Of a stretch of 55,900 nt of DNA, positions 1 through 8,333 are shown one piece after another. Source of the stretch: Pseudonocardia sp. SCN 73-27 (lineage in GTDB: Bacteria; Actinomycetota; Actinomycetes; Mycobacteriales; Pseudonocardiaceae); NCBI GenBank assembly GCA_001725415.1, contig MEGH01000026.1, positions 150,038-205,937 on the forward strand, read 5' to 3'. The notes under the pieces are model-generated. The model ran no database searches. It was given only the letters and a program-made list of their open reading frames with translations, and was not told the origin of the DNA. The position numbers were made by a program, and so were the translations under genes. Numbering within the stretch: the first letter of the stretch is position 1; each line of letters opens with the position of its first letter.

Positions 1-44
1 GCCGCCGCCTCCGGGGCCCTCGGCCGTGTCGATCCGGTCGTTCG

Positions 45-911
45 TTACTTGATCAGCGCACCGAGGTCGACCGACATCCGCAGCCCGGTGATGTAGCGCG
101 CCTCGTCGGACGCCAGGAACAGCACGGCATTGCTGATGTCGGTGACATCGAGCCACGGGACCGCGTGCTTCCACGGCTTGGACGGATCCCAGAGCAGGTT
201 CATCGTCGAGGACGCCTCACCGAACTCCTCACGGCTGGGGGAGTGGTCGAGGTCGGGCCGGAACATCCGCTTGAGCGGCTCGTTCTTGAAGTTGATGTCC
301 GTGTCGACGGTCGTGGGGTGGATCGTGTTGACCCGGATTCCGTGCTCGGCCACCTCGGCCGCGAGGGACTGCGAGAGGCCGACGACTGCGAACTTGGCCG
401 CGCAGTACGCGGCCAGGTTCGGCATCGCTTTCAGACCGAGCAGGGAGCTGGTGATGATGATCGAGCCGCCGTTGCCGGCCGCGATCATCCGGGGCACGAC
501 CGGACGGATCGTCGCCCAGACGCCCTTGGCCATCACGTCGACGTGGGCATCCCACATCTCCTCGGTGATCTCCCAGGTCCGTGGACCGACCTGGCAGATG
601 CCTGCGTTCGCGCACACGATGTCGACGTGGCCGAACTCCTCGTAGGCCTCGTCGACCACGGCCTGCATCGCAGCGACATCGCGTACGTCCGCGGTACGGG
701 CGAGAATCCGCCGGTCCTGGTCCTCGACGAGCGCGACGGTCTCGTCGAGCTCCGTCTTAGTGCCGAGGGGGTAGCCGAGGTCGTCGATGTCGTCGCAGAG
801 GTCGATCGCGACGATGTCGGCCCCCTCGCTCGCCAGGAGACGGGCGTGCGAGCGGCCCTGGCCACGTGCCGCGCCCGTGATCAGCGCAACCTTGCCCTCC
901 AGCCGGCCCAC
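45..911 (-). CDS. Mycofactocin-type short-chain dehydrogenase (SDR)
   Basis: NAD-dependent alcohol/ketone oxidoreductase of the SDR subfamily whose tightly bound nicotinamide is recycled through mycofactocin (family knowledge). The 288-residue protein opens with GRLEGKVALITGAARGQG, the Rossmann glycine motif. It has the extended DLCDDIDDLGYPL insertion typical of this subfamily, CANAG, a catalytic Ser in TSSLLG, and YCAAK for Tyr/Lys. The GTG start at 911 lies one base after the stop of the DUF1330 gene, so the two are translationally coupled. A longer reading frame exists upstream but only shadows DUF1330. It is close in sequence to the second SDR at 10347. Its substrate is unknown; a secondary alcohol intermediate of the catabolic pathway is inferred. 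Confidence 0.9.
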   Translation of the reverse strand: MGRLEGKVALITGAARGQGRSHARLLASEGADIVAIDLCDDIDDLGYPLGTKTELDETVALVEDQDRRILARTADVRDVAAMQAVVDEAYEEFGHVDIVCANAGICQVGPRTWEITEEMWDAHVDVMAKGVWATIRPVVPRMIAAGNGGSIIITSSLLGLKAMPNLAAYCAAKFAVVGLSQSLAAEVAEHGIRVNTIHPTTVDTDINFKNEPLKRMFRPDLDHSPSREEFGEASSTMNLLWDPSKPWKHAVPWLDVTDISNAVLFLASDEARYITGLRMSVDLGALIK

Positions 912-912
912 G

Positions 913-1278
913 TCAGATCTCCCACGGGGTGGTGACCTGCAGGACGGCCTCCTGCAGCGAGTCGCCCCGCAGATGGAAGCCCGACTTGAAGTCGGCGTCG
1001 TTGAGCAGGGCGAAGAACTGCTTCGAGTTCGGGTAGCGGACGATCCACACCGCGTCCCAGGACTGCCCGTCCTCGGCGACCATGACGTGCCCGCCCTTGC
1101 CGAGATAGACGAACTCCACCCCGAAGCGGGGACCGTGCACCTTGCAGTGCCGGACGTAGTCCTCGTAGGTCTTCTCACCGCCCTCGGTGAACCGGAGCAG
1201 GTTCATGAGGATGATCGGCTGGTCCTGGGGGAGGTCGAGCAGCGCGTTGATCGCGTCCTGCTCCGGATCGATGGCCAT
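913..1278 (-). CDS. DUF1330 family protein
   Basis: A 121-residue protein resembling the DUF1330 family of small dimeric alpha/beta-barrel (ferredoxin-like) proteins. Recognisable features are LMNLLRF near the N-terminus, a YEDYVRH segment and WDAVWIVRYPN near the middle. Family members have no settled biochemical role, although they often sit in catabolic operons. The ATG at 1278 is preceded by AGAGGAAA at a suitable distance. In-frame sequence upstream is non-coding in character and contains the promoter. It is the first gene of a two-gene operon with the mycofactocin-type SDR and is driven by the TGTCCC-N5-GGGACA promoter at 1342-1387. It could be an isomerase or cyclase-like helper, but nothing in the sequence proves this. 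Confidence 0.82.
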   Translation of the reverse strand: MAIDPEQDAINALLDLPQDQPIILMNLLRFTEGGEKTYEDYVRHCKVHGPRFGVEFVYLGKGGHVMVAEDGQSWDAVWIVRYPNSKQFFALLNDADFKSGFHLRGDSLQEAVLQVTTPWEI

Positions 1279-1341
1279 GGTCGTTTCCTCTCGGGTTTCG
1301 CGGGTGCGAACGTCGGTAGGAGCCGGATCGGCGTCGTGATG

Positions 1342-1387
1342 GACGTTAGAAAATGTCGTCGGGGGGCTGTTGTCCCGCGGTGGGACA
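1342..1387 (-). promoter_or_regulatory. Operator TGTCCC-N5-GGGACA with -10 for the DUF1330-SDR operon
   Basis: Positions 1371-1387 read TGTCCC GCGGT GGGACA, a perfect 6-5-6 inverted repeat. On the minus strand a TAACGTC element (1348 to 1342) follows exactly 22 bp after the repeat. If TAACGTC is the -10 region, the repeat is centred near -43, the classic class II activator position. The same arrangement recurs at 10235, 19314 and 20302. Confidence 0.75.
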
Positions 1388-1390
1388 GGC

Positions 1391-2344
1391 TCAGCCGGGA
1401 ATCGTGAGTACGAGCTTGCCCGTGGTCCGGCCGGTCTCACCCTGACGGTGTGCGTCGGCCGCCGACGCCAGCGGGAACGTCGAGTCGACGACGACCTGGA
1501 GCTTCTTCTCGTCGACCAGAGCGGTGAGTTCGGCGAGCCCGGTGCGGTCGGGCTCGACGAGCATCCAGGTCACGCGGACGCCGTCTCGGCTGGGCATCAG
1601 CGACGAGTCGAACCCGGGTGGCGGGATGATGCTCACGAGGATGCCGCCTTCGCGCAGGGTGCTCAGCGAACGTCCGGTGACGTCTCCACCGAGGGTGTCG
1701 AGTACGACGTCGACGTCGGACACGACATCGGCGAAGTCCTGTGTCCGGTAGTCGACGAGCTCGTCGGCACCCAGTCCGCGCAGGATGTCGTGCTTGGCCG
1801 CGCTGGCCGTACCGATGACGTATGCGCCGCGCGCCTTCGCGATCTGGACCGCCAGGTGGCCGACACCCCCCGCCGCGGCGTGGACGAGCACGCGCTGGCC
1901 GCTCGCGAGGGCGGCGGTGTCGACGAGCGCCTGCCAGGCGGTGAGGCCGGCGAGCGGAAGCGCTGCACCGTGAACGGCGTCGAGGCTTTCCGGGCGCGCG
2001 GTGAAGTGCCGGGCCGGGCCCGTCACGAACTCGGCATATGCGCCGGCCGGGCGGGGGAAGCGCGGCATCCCGATGACCTTGTCGCCGGGCGCGAAGATCG
2101 TCACGCCGGGCCCGACGGCCTCGACGATGCCGGAGACGTCGAAGCCGAGGGTGAACGGGGGCTTCTCGTCGTGGTAGAAGTAGCCACGGCCGCGGGTCTT
2201 CCAGTCGGTCGGGTTGATCCCTGCCGCCTCCACCCGCACGAGAATCTCCGTGGGCCCGGCCTCCGGTCGTTCGTGGTCGACGAGTGTCAACACCTCGGGA
2301 CCGCCCGCGCGGTCCTGGCTCATCGCCTTCATCGTCTCGCTCAT
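1391..2344 (-). CDS. NADP-dependent quinone oxidoreductase-like MDR protein
   Basis: Zinc-free medium-chain dehydrogenase/reductase of the quinone oxidoreductase (QOR) type, 317 residues, the usual length. The GroES-like N-terminal half contains GINPTDWKTRGRG and the GFDVSGIVEAVG segment. The nucleotide-binding half shows VHAAAGGVGHLAVQIAK, the NADPH motif, around residue 150. It lacks the cysteines of zinc alcohol dehydrogenases. The start at 2344 is chosen because GGGAG precedes it and a TTGACA/TACGGT promoter lies just upstream. The frame continues upstream only as antisense shadow of the hydroxylase gene. It is divergent from the Mo-hydroxylase operon and shares the operator between them, suggesting a reductase step in the same pathway. 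Confidence 0.9.
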   Translation of the reverse strand: MSETMKAMSQDRAGGPEVLTLVDHERPEAGPTEILVRVEAAGINPTDWKTRGRGYFYHDEKPPFTLGFDVSGIVEAVGPGVTIFAPGDKVIGMPRFPRPAGAYAEFVTGPARHFTARPESLDAVHGAALPLAGLTAWQALVDTAALASGQRVLVHAAAGGVGHLAVQIAKARGAYVIGTASAAKHDILRGLGADELVDYRTQDFADVVSDVDVVLDTLGGDVTGRSLSTLREGGILVSIIPPPGFDSSLMPSRDGVRVTWMLVEPDRTGLAELTALVDEKKLQVVVDSTFPLASAADAHRQGETGRTTGKLVLTIPG

Positions 2345-2400
2345 GGCATCTCCCTGTCGACCTCGGAATGCCGACCGGGCGACGGTCGGCTGTCGACCGG

Positions 2401-2430
2401 ACCGTAGGAGTGGGCTCTCCAGGGTGTCAA
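2401..2430 (-). promoter_or_regulatory. Sigma70-like promoter of the quinone oxidoreductase gene
   Basis: On the minus strand TTGACA (2430 to 2425) is separated by 18 bp from TACGGT (2406 to 2401), a good housekeeping-type promoter with a predicted start near 2395. The shared operator at 2446-2462 lies upstream of this -35 box. The gene may therefore be controlled differently from the divergent hydroxylase operon. Confidence 0.55.
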
Positions 2431-2445
2431 CGTGCGGGAACGTCC

Positions 2446-2491
2446 CGTCCCAACTTGGGACAACCCGCTCCCCGGGGTGCCTGCCAGCGTT
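2446..2491 (+). promoter_or_regulatory. Operator and putative promoter of the Mo-hydroxylase operon
   Basis: Positions 2447-2461 read GTCCCAA C TTGGGAC, a perfect 7-1-7 palindrome and the most symmetrical copy of the regulon operator. A degenerate -10 (CAGCGTT, 2485-2491) follows 22 bp after GGGACA. This predicts a transcript start at about 2497, immediately before the GTG at 2498. Confidence 0.65.
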
Positions 2492-2497
2492 GCCAGG

Positions 2498-3409
2498 GTG
2501 AAGCCACCACCGTTCAGCTACCACCGCGGCCGCACCGTCGAGCACGCCGCGGAGCTGCTGCGCGAACTCGGGCCGAGTGCCCGGCTGCTCGCCGGCGGCC
2601 AGTCCCTGCTGCCGATGCTCAACCTGCGACTCGCCGAGCCGGCACACCTCGTGGACCTCGGTTCCGCACCTGGCCTCGACGTCATCCGCCGCGACGGCGA
2701 CATGCTGGTCGTCGGTGCCACAGCGCGGCAGGCCGCGGTGGAGCATTCCTCCGACGTCCGCGCGCTCGTGCCGCTGCTCGCCGAGGCCGTCGAGCATGTG
2801 GCCCACCCTCCCATCCGGCACCGCGGGACGGTGGTCGGCAGCATCGCGCACGCGTCAGCCGTGGCGGAGCTGCCCTGCGCAGCCGTTGCGCTGAATGCGC
2901 AGCTGACGTTGCTCAGCGCCGATGGCGTTCGGACGGTCGGGGCCGAGGAGTTCTTCACGGGCGCCTTCACCACATCGGCACGTGCCGACGAGATCGTCGC
3001 CCAGGTCGCGTTCCCGGTGACCGGGCCCGGTACCGGTCAGGCGTGGTCGGAATTCAGTCTGCGGCGCGGCAACTTCCCGGTCGCCGGCGCCGGCGCGAGC
3101 GTCACCGTCGCCGACGGCGAGATCGTCGACGTCGCGATCGCGATCTGCGGTGTGTCCGATCGACCTGTCCGGGCCCGTGCCGCCGAGGCGGCGCTGCTCG
3201 GAACCAGGCCCGGCCCGGAGGTCGTCGCCGCTGCCGCCGCCGCGTCGATCGCGGACCTCGCTCCGCGCGTCGACGGGGACCTCGCCGCACACATCCTGCC
3301 GGTCGTCGCGGCGCCCGTTCCTGCCTGGGGGTACCGCGCATCCGTCGCGAAGTCCCAGGTCCGCCGGGCCGTGACGACCGCCCTGACCCGCGCCGGAGGC
3401 GTGCGATGA
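2498..3409 (+). CDS. Molybdenum hydroxylase, FAD-binding medium subunit
   Basis: The flavin subunit of a xanthine-oxidase/CO-dehydrogenase-type enzyme, passing electrons from the FeS subunit to FAD. The 303-residue protein carries the first FAD loop AGGQSLLPMLNLRLA around residue 33 and a second loop near GTVVGSIAHASAVAELP. The C-terminal CODH flavoprotein domain follows. The GTG at 2498 has no Shine-Dalgarno sequence, but it coincides with the predicted transcript start, so a leaderless mRNA is plausible. An ATG further upstream (2432) would place the operator inside the gene and is rejected. It overlaps the next gene by 4 bp (ATGA) and forms an M-S-L order typical of cox-like loci. Confidence 0.9.
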   Translation: MKPPPFSYHRGRTVEHAAELLRELGPSARLLAGGQSLLPMLNLRLAEPAHLVDLGSAPGLDVIRRDGDMLVVGATARQAAVEHSSDVRALVPLLAEAVEHVAHPPIRHRGTVVGSIAHASAVAELPCAAVALNAQLTLLSADGVRTVGAEEFFTGAFTTSARADEIVAQVAFPVTGPGTGQAWSEFSLRRGNFPVAGAGASVTVADGEIVDVAIAICGVSDRPVRARAAEAALLGTRPGPEVVAAAAAASIADLAPRVDGDLAAHILPVVAAPVPAWGYRASVAKSQVRRAVTTALTRAGGVR

Positions 3410-3942
3410 CTGCGACCCACGAATCGGCGGCCGGGCTCGGTGAGATCGACACCGACCCCGCCGCACTGCACCCGATCACGATCACCGTCAACGGCACGAC
3501 GCACCGGCTGGCGGTCGAGGGCCGTCGGCTGCTCGTCGACGTGTTGCGCCAGGACCTGCGGCTGACCGGTACGCACACCGGGTGTGACCAGGGTGTCTGT
3601 GGTGTCTGCACGGTGCGGCTCAATGGCGCCACGGTGAGGTCGTGCATCACTCTCGCCGTACAGGCCGATGGCGCCGAGGTCCGGACCATCGAGGGCGTCG
3701 CTCCCGACGCCCGGACGTTGCATCCGATCCAACAGGCGTTCTGGGAGAAGCAGGGCCTGCAGTGTGGGTTCTGCACTCCCGGGATGGTGTTGCGTGTCCA
3801 GGAGATCCTGGAGCAGAACCCCTGCCCGACCCGGGCGCAGGTCCGGGAAGGGATTTCCAGCAACCTGTGTCGCTGCACCGGCTACCAGTTCATCGTCGAC
3901 GCCACGGTCGAGGCGGCCGAGCGGATGGCGGAGGGTTCTTGA
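3406..3942 (+). CDS. Molybdenum hydroxylase, [2Fe-2S] small subunit
   Basis: Iron-sulfur subunit, 178 residues, slightly longer than usual because of an N-terminal extension of about 20 residues. The plant-type ferredoxin cluster motif is GCDQGVCGVCTVRLNG near residues 60-75. The second cluster domain shows CGFCTPGM and NLCRCTGY near residues 120-155. All eight cysteine ligands appear to be present. It transfers electrons from the molybdenum site to FAD. It overlaps both neighbours (ATGA with the FAD subunit, TGATG with the large subunit), so stoichiometric co-translation is expected. Confidence 0.95.
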   Translation: MTATHESAAGLGEIDTDPAALHPITITVNGTTHRLAVEGRRLLVDVLRQDLRLTGTHTGCDQGVCGVCTVRLNGATVRSCITLAVQADGAEVRTIEGVAPDARTLHPIQQAFWEKQGLQCGFCTPGMVLRVQEILEQNPCPTRAQVREGISSNLCRCTGYQFIVDATVEAAERMAEGS

Positions 3943-6398
3943 TGAGCCAGACCACAGACAGTCATGCTGACGTGCCGGCGCCGATGGCCCCGCACAAGGA
4001 CATGAAGTGGATCGGCAAATCCGTCAAGCGGGTCGAGGACCCCAAACTGCTCCGCGGACTCGGCCGCTACATCGACGACGTCGTGCTGCCGGGAATGCTG
4101 CACGCGGCCGTCCTGCGCAGCCCGCACGCGCATGCGCGGATCGTCTCCGTCGACGCCGAGCGGGCCCGTCGGGCACCCGGCGTCGTCGCGGTCCTGACCG
4201 GGCCCGAGGCTGCCGAGCAGTTCGGCCCACTGCCCGACTCCGGACCGGCCCCCGACAAGCACGTCTGGCGTGTGCTGGCCGCTGACAAGGTTCACTACGT
4301 CGGCGAAGGCGTCGCGGTCGTCGTGGCGGAGAACCGCTACCAGGCCGAGGATGCCCGCACCCTCATCGACGTCACCTACGACGTCCTCGAGCCCGTCGTC
4401 GACCCGATCGCTGCGGCCGAGGACACCGGCAACCTCGTTCACGAGGCCTTGGGCACGAATGTCGCGTACGAGCGGACGTTCACGTTCGGCGACGTCGCCC
4501 ACGACTTCGCCGACGCAGATCTCGTCGTCCGGGACCGGCTGCGCTGGGGCCGTCAGACCGCGCACCCCCTCGACACCACGGCCGCGATCGGCGACTACGA
4601 CGCGGGCACCGGCGAGATGGTGGTGCACACCAACAGCATCAGCATGACCTGGCTGGCGTTCGGCGCGGCAGTCGCGCTCGGTATCCCCAGCAACAAGCTC
4701 GACCTTCGGCCCTACATCTCCGGCGGCAGCTTCGGTTCCAAGCAGTTCTGCTGGCGATCGACGGTCACCGCGGCGATGATGTCCAAGATCACCGGCCGGC
4801 CCGTCAAATATGTCGAGGACCGGCTCGACCACCAACTCAACGGTGACCAGCACGGGTCCGACCGCTACTACGACGTCGAGCTCGCGCTGATGCGCGACGG
4901 TACGTTCCGCAGCCTGAAGATCGACTGTGTGGACGACTACGGCGCCTACATCCAGTTCGGGGTCGGATCCCATGGGAATGCGCTCGCTCAGGTGACGGGG
5001 CCCTACCGGATCACCAGCACCGAGTATCGCGTGCGTGCGGTCCTGACGAACAAGACCCAGCAGGGCGCCTATCGCGGCTTCGGTGCCGATGCCGGGAACT
5101 GGGCCCTCGAACGCATCGTCGACAAGGCGGCCGCGGAACTGGGTCTCGACCCGGCCGACATCCGGCGCCGCAACCTGATCCCGCCGGACGCGTTCCCCTA
5201 CCACATCCCCAGCGGCAACATGTACGACTCGGGCAACTACGAACCGGTGCTCGACCACGCCCTGCAGCGGTTCGACTACGACGGCTGGCGCCGCAAGCAG
5301 GAGGCGATGCGCGCCGAGGGCCGCAAGATCGGCATCGGCGTCGTCACCGCGAACGAACGCAGCGTCTACGGTGCCACCGAGTTCTGGTTCTGGTTCGACG
5401 ACAAGGATGTTCCGGTCAAGACCACCTCCACGCCGGAGGGTGTGTCGATGACGGTGGACACCGTCGGCGCGGTCACCGTGACGCTGTACTCGACCCCGTT
5501 CTGGGGCAACAGCTCCGACACCGTTGCGGCGATGCTCGCCGCCGAGGAGTTCGACGTCGACCCGGCCGATGTCAGTGTCGTGCACCACGGCACCAAGGGT
5601 GGCCTGCCCGCAGCGGGGCCCGGGGGAAGCCGGCTCACGGTGATGCTCGCGGGCGCGATCACCGGCGCCTCGAAGAAGATCAAGGACAAGCTCCGGCGGA
5701 TCGCCGCCCACGACATGGAGGTCGACGAAGCCGACCTCGAGTGGGTCGACGGTGGCTATCAGGTCCGCGGGGCCGAGGACTCGCGGCGCAGCATCGGTGA
5801 CCTCGCGATGCTCGCCTATCTGGTCAAGACCGCCCTGCCGGATGGCGAGGAGAGCGGTCTCGCGGCCGACTTCGTCTACGACCACCCGCACCTGACGATG
5901 CCCAAGCCCGACCGCAGCGACCTCGGATCGTTCTACCCGTGTGTCGGGCACGCGTGTCATCTGGTCGCCGTGGAGGTCGACGAGGAGACCGGATCGGTCG
6001 ACATCCTCGACTACGTCGCCGTGCACGACTCGGGCACGCTGGTCAACCCGCGGTCCTACGACGGCCAGATCGTCGGCGGCACCGCGCAGGGCGTCGGGAC
6101 CGCACTGGCGGAGGAGATGACCTACGACGCGGCTGGCAACCCGCTGGTCGGCACGTTCTGGGACTACCTGATCCCGACCGCGCTCGACGTGCCCGAGGTG
6201 AACTTCGGCCACGAGGAGACGCCGTCGCCGATCACGGCCCACGGGATCAAGGGGGGCGGTGAGGCGGGCCGCCTGATGGCCCCCGGGGCCCTCTCCGCCG
6301 CCATCGACGATGCACTGCGCGACCACGGTGTGCGGGTGACCGAGCTACCGGCCACCCCCGAGCGGATCGTCGGCTGGATCCAGGGTCACAGGGGCTGA
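3942..6398 (+). CDS. Molybdenum hydroxylase, molybdopterin-binding large subunit
   Basis: The catalytic subunit, 818 residues, the usual length for this family. It contains YISGGSFGSK (the variant of GGGFGGK) and AYRGFGAD near residue 376 where the Mo site lies. Near residue 770 GIKGGGEAG supplies the base Glu. The form I CO-dehydrogenase signature AYXCSFR is absent, so this is not a classical CO dehydrogenase. Hydroxylation of an N-heterocycle, aldehyde or other activated carbon is more likely. No Tat signal is visible, so a cytoplasmic enzyme is expected. It is followed after one base by an SDR gene, and CoxD/CoxE-like maturation genes lie downstream in the same operon. Confidence 0.92.
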   Translation: MSQTTDSHADVPAPMAPHKDMKWIGKSVKRVEDPKLLRGLGRYIDDVVLPGMLHAAVLRSPHAHARIVSVDAERARRAPGVVAVLTGPEAAEQFGPLPDSGPAPDKHVWRVLAADKVHYVGEGVAVVVAENRYQAEDARTLIDVTYDVLEPVVDPIAAAEDTGNLVHEALGTNVAYERTFTFGDVAHDFADADLVVRDRLRWGRQTAHPLDTTAAIGDYDAGTGEMVVHTNSISMTWLAFGAAVALGIPSNKLDLRPYISGGSFGSKQFCWRSTVTAAMMSKITGRPVKYVEDRLDHQLNGDQHGSDRYYDVELALMRDGTFRSLKIDCVDDYGAYIQFGVGSHGNALAQVTGPYRITSTEYRVRAVLTNKTQQGAYRGFGADAGNWALERIVDKAAAELGLDPADIRRRNLIPPDAFPYHIPSGNMYDSGNYEPVLDHALQRFDYDGWRRKQEAMRAEGRKIGIGVVTANERSVYGATEFWFWFDDKDVPVKTTSTPEGVSMTVDTVGAVTVTLYSTPFWGNSSDTVAAMLAAEEFDVDPADVSVVHHGTKGGLPAAGPGGSRLTVMLAGAITGASKKIKDKLRRIAAHDMEVDEADLEWVDGGYQVRGAEDSRRSIGDLAMLAYLVKTALPDGEESGLAADFVYDHPHLTMPKPDRSDLGSFYPCVGHACHLVAVEVDEETGSVDILDYVAVHDSGTLVNPRSYDGQIVGGTAQGVGTALAEEMTYDAAGNPLVGTFWDYLIPTALDVPEVNFGHEETPSPITAHGIKGGGEAGRLMAPGALSAAIDDALRDHGVRVTELPATPERIVGWIQGHRG

Positions 6399-6399
6399 G

Positions 6400-7158
6400 A
6401 TGGGGCGACTGGACGGCAAGATCGCCCTGGTCACGGGCGCCGGCCGGGCCCCCGGTCGCGAGCTGGCCACGCGGCTGGCGCGGGACGGGGCTGCACTGAT
6501 CCTGGTCGACCACGATGACGACGACCCGTCGGCTGCGGTCGACCTGATCTCGACCGCGGCGGTCGTGCAGGCGCTCGGCGGGCGGGTCGTGACCCATGAC
6601 GTCGACGTGGTCGACATGTCGGCACTCACCGCCGCAGTGACTGCAGGCGTCCGGCGCTTCGGTGGGCTCGACGCCGTCGTGGTCGGTCCTGTCTTCACAG
6701 CGCCGTGCTCGGTCGAGGCGACTGCGGACGAAGCGTGGCACGACGCCCTCGACCGGGTTCTGACCGGAGTGTGGAACGTCTGCTGCGCAGCGCTGCCCCA
6801 CCTGACAGATGGCGGATCCCTGACCGTCGCAGGCACCGCCGCCGGGCTGCGTGGGTTCGCGCATCTGGCGCACCAGGCGGCGGCCGAGCACGGCGTCGTC
6901 GGGCTGGTGCGTTCGCTGGCCCACGAGCTCGCCCCGCGGTCGATCCGTGTCAACAGTGTCCATCCCGTTGCCGACGCCGGCGCGACGCCGGCGGGCGGTC
7001 TCGTGGGCAACCTCGTCTTCGTTCCGGAGCCGGAGGTCCCACCCCAGTTCGCGGAGGCGCGAGACGTGTCGGAGACGGTCGTGTACCTGGCGTCGGACGA
7101 CGCCCGTCTGCTCACCGGGCTGACGGTGCCCGTCGCAGCGGGGCTGGTGTCGCGGTGA
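6400..7158 (+). CDS. Degenerate short-chain dehydrogenase paralogue
   Basis: SDR-fold protein, 252 residues, clearly related to the mycofactocin-type SDRs of this locus (GRLDGKIALVTGAG at the N-terminus and VYLASDDARLLTG near the end). The catalytic residues are missing. The usual NAG is replaced by VVGPVF, and the YSAAK segment reads QAAAE before HGVVGL. The nucleotide-binding glycines are altered to TGAGRAPG. It starts one base after the large-subunit stop and overlaps the epoxide hydrolase gene by 4 bp, so it is retained in a tight operon. A structural or binding role, or a redesigned active site, is inferred; ordinary SDR catalysis looks unlikely. Confidence 0.85.
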   Translation: MGRLDGKIALVTGAGRAPGRELATRLARDGAALILVDHDDDDPSAAVDLISTAAVVQALGGRVVTHDVDVVDMSALTAAVTAGVRRFGGLDAVVVGPVFTAPCSVEATADEAWHDALDRVLTGVWNVCCAALPHLTDGGSLTVAGTAAGLRGFAHLAHQAAAEHGVVGLVRSLAHELAPRSIRVNSVHPVADAGATPAGGLVGNLVFVPEPEVPPQFAEARDVSETVVYLASDDARLLTGLTVPVAAGLVSR

Positions 7159-8333
7159 GCGCCCCTGTCGAGCCGTTCGTGGTCGCAGTTCCCGATGAGG
7201 TCCTCGATGACGTGCGCCAGCGACTCCTGCGCACCCGCTGGCCCATCGATGTCGGCAACGACGACTGGCGCTACGGCGCCAACCGCGCCTACCTGGAGGA
7301 ACTCGTCGCCTACTGGCTCGACGACTACGACTGGCGCGAGCACGAGCGGCGGATGAACCGCCACGCCCACTTCCGGACCACGATCGACGACGTCCCGATC
7401 CACTTCGTACACGAGCGCGGCGTCGGTCCCGCCCCGGTTCCGCTGGTGCTCACGCACGGCTGGCCGTGGACGTTCTGGGACTTCGAGCACGTGATCGGAC
7501 CGCTCACCGACCCAGCCGCGCACGGCGGCGACCCGGCCGACGCGTTCGACGTCGTCATTCCCTCACTCCCAGGGTTCGGCTTCTCGGTTCCGTTGCAGCG
7601 CACCGGGATCAACTTCCATCGCACCGCCGGGCTGTGGGACACGCTCATGCGGGACCGGCTCGGCTACGACAGGTACGCCGCCCAGGGCGGCGACTGGGGC
7701 CAGCTGGTGACCTCGGAGCTGGGACACCGCCACGCCGAGCACCTGATCGGGATCCACCTCAACCTGTCGCTGCCGCTGGACTTCTTCGAGGCGGCGCTGC
7801 CGGCCGAGGAGGACTACGCCCCCGACGAACGGCACTGGTACCACCACACCCAGGCCCGGATGGCGCATGCGACGAGCCACATCGCCGTCCAGAGCACCGA
7901 CCCGCAGAACCTCGCCTACGCCATGCACGACTCGCCCGTGGGCCTGCTGGCCTGGCTGGTGGATCGGCGCCGGTGGTGGAGCGACTGCGACGGTGACGTC
8001 GAGTCCCGTTTCTCCAAGGACGACCTCATCACCCTCGCGATGCTGTACTGGGTCGGCGAGAGCTTCGTGACGAGTGCCCGCTTCTACTGGGAGGCGCGCA
8101 ACGACCTCTGGAAGGCCGCGTCGACCGGCACACCCGTCGTCACCGCACCCACCGGGATCGCTGTGTTCCCGCAGGAGCTGCTCGTCATGCCGAAGGCGTG
8201 GATGGAGCGCTACTACGATCTGCGGAGGCTCACCTACATGAAGTCGGGCGGGCACTTCGCCCCCGCCGAGGAGCCGGCCGCGCTCGTCGAGGACGTCCGT
8301 GAGTTCTTCAGGCCGCTGCGGGCCGGCCGATGA
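7155..8333 (+). CDS. Epoxide hydrolase (EHN-domain alpha/beta-hydrolase)
   Basis: Hydrolase of the microsomal epoxide hydrolase-like family, 392 residues. An N-terminal EHN domain (VPDEVLDDVRQRLLRTRWP, then YLEELVAYW) precedes the alpha/beta-hydrolase core. The core shows HGWP for the oxyanion hole and GGDWGQ with the nucleophilic Asp near residue 180. A C-terminal catalytic His sits in KSGGHFAP. The GTG start overlaps the upstream stop (GTGA) and the ATGA at the end overlaps the MoxR gene. The enzyme would open an epoxide to a diol, or hydrolyse a similar strained ring or lactone. It is likely an internal step after molybdenum-dependent hydroxylation. Confidence 0.9.
   Translation: MSAPVEPFVVAVPDEVLDDVRQRLLRTRWPIDVGNDDWRYGANRAYLEELVAYWLDDYDWREHERRMNRHAHFRTTIDDVPIHFVHERGVGPAPVPLVLTHGWPWTFWDFEHVIGPLTDPAAHGGDPADAFDVVIPSLPGFGFSVPLQRTGINFHRTAGLWDTLMRDRLGYDRYAAQGGDWGQLVTSELGHRHAEHLIGIHLNLSLPLDFFEAALPAEEDYAPDERHWYHHTQARMAHATSHIAVQSTDPQNLAYAMHDSPVGLLAWLVDRRRWWSDCDGDVESRFSKDDLITLAMLYWVGESFVTSARFYWEARNDLWKAASTGTPVVTAPTGIAVFPQELLVMPKAWMERYYDLRRLTYMKSGGHFAPAEEPAALVEDVREFFRPLRAGR

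Noticed and set aside
3882-6326. 814-codon minus-strand frame opposite the Mo-hydroxylase large subunit
   Set aside because: It mirrors the GC-rich third positions of the true gene, and its residue composition (Arg, Val, Asp, His rich) matches no family.
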